Origin: Prolixibacteraceae bacterium
GTDB taxonomy: Bacteria; Bacteroidota; Bacteroidia; Bacteroidales; Prolixibacteraceae
Assembly: GCA_003457135.1 (NCBI GenBank)
Contig: DMSQ01000078.1
Location: 1-44,121 of the forward strand
DNA length: 44,121 bases
Direction of reading: 5' to 3'
The notes beneath the pieces were generated by a model, which was given only the letters and a program-made list of their open reading frames with translations, had not been told where the DNA came from and ran no database searches. Made by a program: the position numbers and the translations under genes. Below, piece after piece: positions 1-8,309 of this stretch; the first letter of the stretch is position 1; every line of letters begins with the position of its first letter.

Positions 1-2997
1 GATGCCTCTGCTTCTTCCGATCCAGACGGAAACACAATCACTTATTCATGGACTCCACCAGCAGGAATCACTTTAAGCTCAACCACTGCCCAAAAGCCAA
101 CCTTCACTGCTCCTGAAGTAACAAGTAATACCACATATACCTTCTCGCTGGTGGTCAATGACGGAAGTCTCAGCTCCACTGCCGACCAGATAGTTATCAC
201 CGTTAAACAGGTGAACAAAGCGCCGGTCGCCAATGCAGGGCCAGATCAAACTATTGCTCAGAACCAACTGGTTAGTTTGAATGGTACATTATCTGCTGAT
301 CCGGATAACGACCTTTTAGCTTACCATTGGACTGCCCCGGCAGGTATTGTTTTGTCCAATTCAAACAATGCACACCCGGAGTTTCAATCACCCAATGTTA
401 CTGTTGATACTGATTACTCTTTCAAACTGAAAGTGAATGATGGCGCACTGGATTCACCTGAAGATGAAGTAATTGTAAGGGTGCTTACTTACCGGGTTCC
501 CATTGCCAACGCTGGCTCTGATTTCTCATCGAACGAAGGCTTGATTGTTTCGCTGGATGGATCTGCCTCTTCCGATCCTAAGGGAGGTGCCCTGACCTAC
601 CAATGGTCAGCGCCATCAGGAATTATTTTAAGTTCAAATACCGCACAAAAACCCAGTTTTACTGCTCCACAAGTTGCACAGGATTCGCCATATACCTTCT
701 CATTGATCGTAAATAATGGAGTGACCAACTCTTTAGCCGATCAAATTACGATAACCATCAAACAAGTAAATAAACCTCCGGTGGCAAACGCTGGCAATGA
801 TTTTTCTCCTTATGAATCTACTTTGGTAACCCTAAATGGATCAGAATCATTTGACGCGGATAATGATGAAATTTCTTATTTATGGACGCCTCCACCTGGA
901 ATTAACTTGAATTCTAACTCGACAATGAAACCAGTATTTTTTACGCCAGGTGTTGATTCCGACACCGAATATACTTTTAAGCTTACCGTAAACGATGGCA
1001 ACTTTACTTCCATGTCCGACTATGTGGTTATTACAGTCAGAAATACCAATAAAAAACCTGTTGCCAACGCCGGTATCGACATATTTGTAGATGAAGGTAC
1101 GATTACAACCTTAGATGGAACCAGATCTTCCGATCCTGAAAACGATGCTCTTACTTACTTATGGACTGCTCCAAACGAAATAACACTCAATTCGCCAAGC
1201 GCTTCAAAACCAACATTCACAGCTCCTGAAGTTCAAACCGACCAGACTTATAAATTTACACTGACAGTGAATGACGGAAAGCTTGATTCTTATACGGATG
1301 AGGTAGAAGTTACCGTCAAACAGGTTAACAAAGCACCTTTTGCAAATGCAGGCAGAGATCAATCGGTAATTGAAAACAGTATTTGCGCATTAGATGGATC
1401 AGAATCGTTTGACCAGGAAAATAATGGATTAGTTTTTTTATGGACAGCGCCAACAGGGATTAACCTGAATTCTAACTCGGCTATGAAACCAATATTTTAT
1501 ACACCAGGTGTTAATTCCGCCACCGAATTTACTTTTAAGCTTACTGTTAACGATGGATTCCATACTTCTTTGCCCGACTTCGTGGTTATTACAGTCAAAA
1601 AAGTCAATGAAAAACCTGTTGCCAATGCTGGTATCAATAAATCAGTCAATGAAGGTGCAATTGCATCGCTCGATGGAACCGGATCCTCTGATCCTGAAAA
1701 CGATGCACTTACTTACTTATGGACTGCTCCAAACGAAATAACACTCAGTTCCTCAAGTACTTCAAAACCGACTTTCACAGCTCCTGAAGTTCAATCCGAC
1801 CAAACTTATACTTTTATACTAACAGTGAATGACGGAAAACTTGATTCTTATACGGACGAGGTGGAAGTTACCATTAAGCAGGTCAACAAAGCGCCTTTTG
1901 CCAATGCTGGCACAGATCAATCGGTAAATGAAAAAAGTGTTTGCACATTAGATGGATCAACTTCAACGGATTCGGATAGCGACGTTATAACTTACCTGTG
2001 GACATCTCCTGCCGGAATCACTTTAAGCTCGAACACGGCCCAAAAACCAACCTTCACTGCCCCTGAAGTAACAGGTAATACCAATTATACATTCACTTTA
2101 GTCGTGAATGACGGAAAATTGAATTCATCCGCAGATCAGGTTGTCATCACCGTTAAGCAAGTCAATAAAGCGCCTGTTTACACCTCATTCAAAACATTTA
2201 AAGCCAATGAAGGTGAACCGGTCGAATTCATGTTGGAGGGTAGCGACATGGATAATGATCCCATTATTTTTTCAATTGAGAATCTGCCATCTTTCCTGAA
2301 ACTCACAAAAAAAACTGTTAATACCGCTGTTCTATCAGGAACCTTTTCTAAGCAAAATATTGGCAACCATCCTTTCAAGCTAACACTATCTGACGGTACT
2401 TTGAGTACGTATGAAATATTCATCATTGAAGTGACCAATTTAGATATTGCCCCCTATGTGAAAGACTCCATTCCAAATATATCGGTTGAAAAAATGTCTT
2501 CAGATAAAATCATAGATTTACGAACCGTATTTGCCGATGATAACCCTGGCGATGAACTTACTTTCCGCGTAACCTCAAATATTAATAAGGATATCGTAAT
2601 AACGAAAATGATAGGGTCATATCTTATTTTAAGCTTTTCAACTGAAAAAATTGGAATGTCAGAAATAGTGATTACAGCCAGTTCTAATGGGAAAGAAGCT
2701 AATTCAAAATTTGAGGTTGAAGTTAAAATTCCGACTGGAATTACGCCCGGGAACAATGATCCTGATGTCCGCATTTTTCCAAATCCGGCAAAAGGGAATG
2801 TATATCTAAAATTTAGTCAACTTCCAAAAGCCGGAACATCTGTAACAGTTTATAGCAATACAGGTAAAATGATTTCCAGGCGTTTAGTTGACGGACAGGA
2901 AGAAATTATTAATATGAAATATCTCACTCCGGGATTGTACATGATAAAAATTGATCAGAAAAATTCAAAAACCTATCAACTTATTCTGGAAAATTGA
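1..2997 (+). CDS. PKD-repeat surface protein with T9SS sorting domain (5' end missing)
   Basis: The reading frame is open from base 1, so the gene begins before the window; 998 residues are visible (codon 1 = base 1). Ig-fold PKD/K319L-like repeats recur with an exact 279-bp (93-aa) period, starting near residues 74, 167, 260, 353, 446, 539 and 632. Each carries the pattern ANAG.DQ.VNEG, LDGS.S.DPD, TAP.G..L.S, PTFTAPEV and VNDG. A more diverged, cadherin-like Ig domain (about 725-818) follows. Next is a domain beginning APYVKD (about 819-915), then a T9SS type A sorting domain (about 918-998) with FPNPAKGNVYLKF, a GLYMIKID motif and a short charged tail. Repeats of this kind normally act as stalks or adhesive modules outside the cell; no catalytic domain is visible. 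The last ~180 residues strongly resemble those of the gene at 22483-27180. Export through T9SS is well supported; the ligand is unknown. Confidence 0.9.
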   Translation, partial: DASASSDPDGNTITYSWTPPAGITLSSTTAQKPTFTAPEVTSNTTYTFSLVVNDGSLSSTADQIVITVKQVNKAPVANAGPDQTIAQNQLVSLNGTLSADPDNDLLAYHWTAPAGIVLSNSNNAHPEFQSPNVTVDTDYSFKLKVNDGALDSPEDEVIVRVLTYRVPIANAGSDFSSNEGLIVSLDGSASSDPKGGALTYQWSAPSGIILSSNTAQKPSFTAPQVAQDSPYTFSLIVNNGVTNSLADQITITIKQVNKPPVANAGNDFSPYESTLVTLNGSESFDADNDEISYLWTPPPGINLNSNSTMKPVFFTPGVDSDTEYTFKLTVNDGNFTSMSDYVVITVRNTNKKPVANAGIDIFVDEGTITTLDGTRSSDPENDALTYLWTAPNEITLNSPSASKPTFTAPEVQTDQTYKFTLTVNDGKLDSYTDEVEVTVKQVNKAPFANAGRDQSVIENSICALDGSESFDQENNGLVFLWTAPTGINLNSNSAMKPIFYTPGVNSATEFTFKLTVNDGFHTSLPDFVVITVKKVNEKPVANAGINKSVNEGAIASLDGTGSSDPENDALTYLWTAPNEITLSSSSTSKPTFTAPEVQSDQTYTFILTVNDGKLDSYTDEVEVTIKQVNKAPFANAGTDQSVNEKSVCTLDGSTSTDSDSDVITYLWTSPAGITLSSNTAQKPTFTAPEVTGNTNYTFTLVVNDGKLNSSADQVVITVKQVNKAPVYTSFKTFKANEGEPVEFMLEGSDMDNDPIIFSIENLPSFLKLTKKTVNTAVLSGTFSKQNIGNHPFKLTLSDGTLSTYEIFIIEVTNLDIAPYVKDSIPNISVEKMSSDKIIDLRTVFADDNPGDELTFRVTSNINKDIVITKMIGSYLILSFSTEKIGMSEIVITASSNGKEANSKFEVEVKIPTGITPGNNDPDVRIFPNPAKGNVYLKFSQLPKAGTSVTVYSNTGKMISRRLVDGQEEIINMKYLTPGLYMIKIDQKNSKTYQLILEN
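838..1953 (+). repeat. Two-domain (558-bp) higher-order tandem repeat inside a PKD gene
   Basis: Positions 838-1395 and 1396-1953 are two successive copies of a block holding two PKD-like domains. Matching landmarks lie exactly 558 bp apart: ggatcagaatc at 838 and 1396, cctgttgccaa at 1057 and 1615, and the NKAPFANAG coding segments near 1326 and 1884. Both copies share odd features not seen in the other repeats, such as NLNSNS and an APNEITL segment. A two-domain unit therefore duplicated after the single-domain array had formed. Confidence 0.8.
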
Positions 2998-3599
2998 ATT
3001 TAAAACCTGATTCCCAAATTATTTATCTTTCTAAAAGTTAAATAGTTTTTTTTACCCTGCTGCCAAATTTCAACCCATTTTTCCTGAAAAAAAATTTTTT
3101 GCTAAGCTGAAAAAAATGTGTCGGAAATTACCTATTGATTATCTAAGTTCCAGATACTAATTTTAATCGTTTATCTATGACGCATTGCAGTTTAGCAATA
3201 TGTCAAGTAGAATTAAAATTCTGTTAAACCTAAAATACCATTGAAATCTACTTTAACAGATTGATTTTAGAAAAGATTTTTCAGCTTTTTATTCAACTCC
3301 AAAAGAGAAAAAGCTGAGAAATCAATCTTTTCTCTTTAGTACCAAATATTTTGGGAAACGTAAAAAGGTTGATTTTTAGATAGTGTTAAAGTAAAAATAC
3401 AAAATAGCTAATTATTGAGATAAATGAAATTTCAATTATCTCTTGGATCTTCTGTATGTCGTGGGGAAGTGACTCCAAATGCTTTGCGATGATTCTGTTA
3501 TCTGTCAGGCATTTTAAAAAGTTGCATTTTGAAATCTGTTCTCCGGACAGTAATTATTGAAATTTATAAACACCAAATCATAAACTAAACTTAACGAAT
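2998..3599. other. 602-bp AT-rich intergenic region with inverted repeats
   Basis: I see no convincing coding sequence here. The stretch separates the first PKD gene from the beta-helix gene and probably carries the promoter of the latter, although I find no exact TAnnTTTG -7 element on the plus strand. It contains an A8T6 tract at 3087-3100, which may be intrinsically bent. It also holds a 14-bp palindrome AGAATTAAAATTCT at 3209-3222 and the larger two-part hairpin at 3258-3328, listed separately. There is no obvious terminator with a T-run directly after the stop codon at 2997. Confidence 0.6.
3258..3328. repeat. Two-part inverted repeat / hairpin upstream of the beta-helix gene
   Basis: TCAGCTTTTT (3281-3290) pairs perfectly with AAAAAGCTGA (3308-3317) across a 17-nt loop. 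AGATTGATTT (3258-3267) pairs perfectly with AAATCAATCT (3319-3328), leaving a 13-nt bulge on the left. The outer right arm can instead pair with AGAAAAGATT (3269-3278). The structure could be a distal terminator of the upstream gene or a regulatory hairpin in the leader of the next one. Confidence 0.5.
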
Positions 3600-6500
3600 A
3601 TGAAAAAGTGTATCCTTTTATTCATTGGTGCAATCCTTTTTGTGTTTGGAGCTTATGCTCAAACCACCATTCCCAGTAATTATTTTACAGTCGACAGGAC
3701 CTTAACAGCGGCCAACAGCCCCTATCTTGTAACTTCAGATCAGAATGTTAGTACCGGAGTAACTGTTACAGTTGAAGATGGGGTGGAAATCAGGTTTAAC
3801 GACAGCAGATACCTTCAGGTATTTGGAACACTGAATGCCACCGGGGCAAAATTTACAACATCAAGAGCCACACCTGCCAAAGGAGCATGGGATGGACTTT
3901 ACGTCGCTTATGAAGGCAACAGCTATTTTGGTAATATTTCGCTTACCAATTGTACTGTTGAATATGCCCAGAATATTTGGTGCAGAAAAGGTACCCTAAC
4001 CTTAAAAAAAACCACTCTGGATAATTTTAGCGGATATGGAGTTCAGGTCTATACTCAGGGAATATTAGACATTTCGGAAACTACTATTAAAAATAGTAAC
4101 AACCATCCCATTTATTTCAGCGGGCCAGGAATCATCAAAGGGACCAACGACAATGTACTTACCGGCAATGCGGCCGACTACATTTACCTGAATTTCAACG
4201 ATGTTACAGGCACTTTTAATATGCCCAAATTCGATATTCCATATCGTCTGACGACTTTCAGGGTTACTGAAACTGGAACTTTAAACATCTCTCCAGGAGT
4301 TGAATTAAAAAGCTATAATTCAGAAATAACCATACGCGGCAAAATTAAAGCCCTCGGAACTACTGATAAACCTATTATTTTCAACTTGCATCCACAAGCA
4401 TCCTATTGGCTGGGAATAAATATTACAGCCAGTGCAATTGATACAGCCTGTATTTTCAAAAACTGTATATTTAAAAATGCCAAATACGACAACGACGCTT
4501 ATGTTGCAATGGCCATTGATGCGGCATCGCCAAGCTTCGAAAACTGCAAATTCACAGAAAACCACCGAAACCTGTTTGTAACCGGAATAAGTAAACCCAC
4601 TTTTACAAATTGCAATTTTGGACCTTCGACCATATTAAGCGGAGAGGCCTATAATATAGCGATGGATATGAACGCGAATGTGGATTTTACTACCGATTCC
4701 TTAAAGTTCAACGCCAACGAAATAAGGGCAGTAAGAATTCTGCCTTCAACGGTAACCGGTGATGCCCAACTAAAAAAAATATCATTTAAAAACATTGAAA
4801 ACATTACCTATTGCCTATATGAAACCACCACGGTTAGCGAGACAGCTTCGTTGGTTATTGACCCCGGAGTTGTGATCAAATGCAGGCAATACAATGCCAT
4901 GATAACAGCAAATGGCACTTTGACCGGAATTGGAACTGAAACGGAACCAATAGTTTTTACCCATCTGGCCGATGATAACTTCGGGAATCCAAAAGATTCG
5001 CAAAATAATGGAAATGTTATTCCAAGCAATAGTAATTCGGGTAGGATAGCTATTTACGGCAATTCAACCTCAAAAATTAAAAATTGGAAAATCTATTACG
5101 GCGGATACAATTCGGATAATTGGGCTGTATATGTTTCTAAAGGGAATATCGTTGAGAATTGCGAAATTAAAAACTCTTACAATGGAGTCTATTTTTACGA
5201 CAATGCCCAGGTTTTGAATAATTCATTTGTGAATATTAACTATTTCCCGGTTGGCAGAAAAGTTAACCAGGGCAATCCGGTACTATTGGGAAATACCGTT
5301 TCAAATGTTGGATACATCGGAATACTAATCGGTGAATTTGCAACTGATTCACCGACGCTTAAACCGATGGATTTTGCCGGATCCACAAATGTAGCTTATA
5401 TTATTAATACTCAACTTTCAATTGCGGCTGGAAATGTAGTTACGATTGATCCGGGAGTGGTGATTAAATTTAATCAACGGTACTACGGATACCTTTCTGT
5501 TAGTGGTGCAATAAAAGCGAACGGAAAAGCAAGCAACAAAATCATTTTCACCTCCATATCCGACGACTCAGCGGCGGGCGACACCAACAACAATGGAACT
5601 GCCTCAACACCTACGAATTATGATTGGCAAGGTCTGGATTTTACCGGAACAGCAAGCGACACTGAAAATATCCTTAAAAACTGCGAAATCAGGTACTGCG
5701 GTTATCCCGTTTATTGGGATGGATCAATACGGATCACCGATTGCCGGGTGGTCATGGATTCAACCAAGGTGAATTTCAGCTACAGCGGCGCTTTGTGCAT
5801 ATTTGGTAATGCGAATCCGGTGATAACGAACAACCAGTTCTACAACCTGGGCAATGCCCCTATTTATATGGATATGTTTTCCACTCCAACTTTTTCAGAA
5901 AACAAGGTAGCCAATCTCCCACGAATAGGCTTACGTATTCGCGGCGGGACCATTAGTGGCACTGTCCCTGTTAGAAGTTTTGCCGGTTATGATAACATTA
6001 CCTATATTATAGAGGAAACAATGACTATTACTAATCCTTTAATAATCCCGGCTGGATTAACATTTAAGACTGGAAACTCAGGTGGAAGATGGAATGTACA
6101 GGGAAAACTTGACATTCAGGGTACTTCTGAAAATCCGGTTGTTTTTACCACTCAGGAAGATGATCTGTACGGCAATCCGAAAGATTTGCAACAAAATGGG
6201 CAAGCCGGACTGAATAACAACGGAAGCTTTTTTGTTTTCTACGACCAATCAGATGATGCCAGTACAATCAATCATGCGTTATTCAGGTATTCATATTCAA
6301 ATTCCTTACAGATGACCAATGCGTCACCCAAAATACTAAACACAACATTCCAGAACTTACCTTATCCTGGAATAGCCCTTGCTGGATCAAGTACTCCAAC
6401 CATAAACGGGTGTACCTTCAACAACGCAGTTTTCCCGTTCACGACTTCTTTGGTAACCTATCCGGCGGAAACCACCGGCAATACAATTTCGGGCACGACC

Positions 6501-8153
6501 GGAAGGGCAATCCGGGTTACTGATGAAACATTGACTCAGAATGTTACTCTGGTGAAACGCAACTTTGCAGGAATAACTAACATCCCTTATGTTTTTCAGT
6601 ATTATACAGTCGGTACCGGAGCAATACTATCCATTAAACCTGGAATAGTATGTAAATTTATGCAAGACGGTTATCTGCGTATCTATAATGGATTACTTGC
6701 TAAAGGTGGAAGTACAACTGACAGCACAATTGTATTTACCGCCGACCGGGATGATTTTTACGGAGGAGATACTTATGGCGATGGTGATTCAAATCTTCCG
6801 AACAAATATTACTGGAAAGGTATCTATTTTTATAACGAGTCAATTGATGAAAATTGCATGCTATCAAATTGCATCTTAAAAAATGCCTCAGATTATTATT
6901 ATTCTCCAGAATATGCTCCATATGATCCATACAGATATGCAGCAGTGACTTTGGACAATTCCTCACCTACCATCAAAAGCTGCCTTTTTGAAAGTAATTA
7001 CTACGGAATTATTTCCCGAAACACCTCGTTACCCAAAATTACTAATTGTGATTTTGTTGGTACGGACCCAACTTATGGTTATGGCATCCAGAATCAGACT
7101 TCTACAAATACGGTAACTGCAGAAGGGTGCTGGTGGAACCACAATACCGGTCCAAAACATGCATCAAATCCGGGCGGATTGGGAGAACGGGTATCTAACT
7201 ACGTTGACTTTACTCCATGGGCGACTCAATTAGCTAAACCTGTTCTGGGCGACGTGAGTATGAACGGGGAGGTTAAACCCTACGATGCGTCTTTGATTTT
7301 GCAACATACGGTTGCTGCCATCGTTTTATCAGACAAGCAAAAAAGCGTCGCCGATGTCAGTGGAAATGGGATTATTTCGTCCTACGATGCTTCCCTGATC
7401 CTGCAATACAGTGTTGGCCTGATCAGCAAGTTTGATCCTGAACCGTCTAATCCGAAATCAGCTACAATCAGCGATTATGCAACCATTGCATTCCCCGATC
7501 TGATCAGTGAGCCAGTTAAAAAGACTTTCGAAATACCATTGACAGTCTCCACAGCTCAGAGCATTAAAGCCCTTGACATGAAATACCTGATCAATCCGGA
7601 TCATGTGAAGTTTATTCGGTTAAACAAGAATAAACTGCCGGCTGGAATCAGCATTGAAACAGGGTTTAATGCTCAAAAGGGGGAAATTATCATTTCAATG
7701 GCTTCGGCTTACGATTTGAATTTGATCGGCCAGCAAATGGTTCTTGAATTTGAATTTATAGATTCTGCCATCAGTGAATCTCAGTTTAGCCTGACTACAC
7801 TCATGGCAAACGACCACATATTGACCAATAACCTTGGCTATGCAACCATCAGCAGCAAATCGGGAATTACCGCTGCTGATTATCAGTCACTTTTAGCCGA
7901 ACCTTTTGTTTATACCGATCAGGATGGCATTCACACCCGATTCGAATTATCAACACCCAATCGCGATCTTTATATTCAGGTAGTTGATATTGCCGGTCGG
8001 ATAATCTACAAACGAACAGTATATAACCTAAGTTCTGGTCAGCAAAGTTTCACATTGCCTTATGCTGATTTTAACAAACCCGGAAGAGGAATTTATATCC
8101 TGAATTTGCGTACTGATGACTTCAGTTACTCAAAAAAACTTCTGATAAAGTAA
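3600..8153 (+). CDS. Right-handed beta-helix protein with dockerin-like and cohesin-like domains, T9SS-exported
   Basis: A 1517-residue protein with a clear signal peptide (cleavage about AYA|QT, residue 20). Residues ~25-1200 form a right-handed parallel beta-helix made of about six supra-repeats, at about 25, 206, 400, 592, 794 and 989. Typical cassettes contain an (I/V).PG...K motif, a small-residue turn, and in later copies an Asp-rich DD..G.P.D...NG loop. The helix ends in the usual VDFTPW segment. Two F-hand dockerin-like repeats follow: DVSMNGEVKPYDASLIL at 1218 and DVSGNGIISSYDASLIL at 1252. The 12-position calcium-loop pattern is kept except for K at position 9 of the first. A cohesin-like beta-sandwich (about 1290-1425) and a T9SS sorting domain (about 1445-1517) follow, the latter with VVDIAGRIIYKR and GRGIYILNL. 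Beta-helix domains often bind or cleave polysaccharide, but I cannot point to catalytic residues. It is probably the first gene of a 3600-27180 transcript. Confidence 0.9.
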   Translation: MKKCILLFIGAILFVFGAYAQTTIPSNYFTVDRTLTAANSPYLVTSDQNVSTGVTVTVEDGVEIRFNDSRYLQVFGTLNATGAKFTTSRATPAKGAWDGLYVAYEGNSYFGNISLTNCTVEYAQNIWCRKGTLTLKKTTLDNFSGYGVQVYTQGILDISETTIKNSNNHPIYFSGPGIIKGTNDNVLTGNAADYIYLNFNDVTGTFNMPKFDIPYRLTTFRVTETGTLNISPGVELKSYNSEITIRGKIKALGTTDKPIIFNLHPQASYWLGINITASAIDTACIFKNCIFKNAKYDNDAYVAMAIDAASPSFENCKFTENHRNLFVTGISKPTFTNCNFGPSTILSGEAYNIAMDMNANVDFTTDSLKFNANEIRAVRILPSTVTGDAQLKKISFKNIENITYCLYETTTVSETASLVIDPGVVIKCRQYNAMITANGTLTGIGTETEPIVFTHLADDNFGNPKDSQNNGNVIPSNSNSGRIAIYGNSTSKIKNWKIYYGGYNSDNWAVYVSKGNIVENCEIKNSYNGVYFYDNAQVLNNSFVNINYFPVGRKVNQGNPVLLGNTVSNVGYIGILIGEFATDSPTLKPMDFAGSTNVAYIINTQLSIAAGNVVTIDPGVVIKFNQRYYGYLSVSGAIKANGKASNKIIFTSISDDSAAGDTNNNGTASTPTNYDWQGLDFTGTASDTENILKNCEIRYCGYPVYWDGSIRITDCRVVMDSTKVNFSYSGALCIFGNANPVITNNQFYNLGNAPIYMDMFSTPTFSENKVANLPRIGLRIRGGTISGTVPVRSFAGYDNITYIIEETMTITNPLIIPAGLTFKTGNSGGRWNVQGKLDIQGTSENPVVFTTQEDDLYGNPKDLQQNGQAGLNNNGSFFVFYDQSDDASTINHALFRYSYSNSLQMTNASPKILNTTFQNLPYPGIALAGSSTPTINGCTFNNAVFPFTTSLVTYPAETTGNTISGTTGRAIRVTDETLTQNVTLVKRNFAGITNIPYVFQYYTVGTGAILSIKPGIVCKFMQDGYLRIYNGLLAKGGSTTDSTIVFTADRDDFYGGDTYGDGDSNLPNKYYWKGIYFYNESIDENCMLSNCILKNASDYYYSPEYAPYDPYRYAAVTLDNSSPTIKSCLFESNYYGIISRNTSLPKITNCDFVGTDPTYGYGIQNQTSTNTVTAEGCWWNHNTGPKHASNPGGLGERVSNYVDFTPWATQLAKPVLGDVSMNGEVKPYDASLILQHTVAAIVLSDKQKSVADVSGNGIISSYDASLILQYSVGLISKFDPEPSNPKSATISDYATIAFPDLISEPVKKTFEIPLTVSTAQSIKALDMKYLINPDHVKFIRLNKNKLPAGISIETGFNAQKGEIIISMASAYDLNLIGQQMVLEFEFIDSAISESQFSLTTLMANDHILTNNLGYATISSKSGITAADYQSLLAEPFVYTDQDGIHTRFELSTPNRDLYIQVVDIAGRIIYKRTVYNLSSGQQSFTLPYADFNKPGRGIYILNLRTDDFSYSKKLLIK

Positions 8154-8166
8154 ACATTCCGGATTG

Positions 8167-8197
8167 AAGGGCCCGGCTCACAAGCGGTTGTGCCCTT
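8167..8197 (+). terminator. Bulged hairpin between the beta-helix gene and the cohesin-like gene
   Basis: AAGGG (8167-8171) pairs with CCCTT (8193-8197), and CACAA (8179-8183) pairs with TTGTG (8188-8192) around a GCGG loop, leaving a 7-nt bulge. It lies 14 bp after the stop codon at 8153 but is not followed by a proper T-run. It may be a weak or partial terminator, or an mRNA-stabilising hairpin inside an operon. Confidence 0.35.
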
Positions 8198-8309
8198 TAA
8201 CCCAGAATGCAAACATTTTAGATGAAACCGCATTCCAGTCTGAAAATAGATTACAGGCGCCAATGCACTACTGGAAAGAGAACCAGACACTAAAATAAAA
8301 TTTATACAG

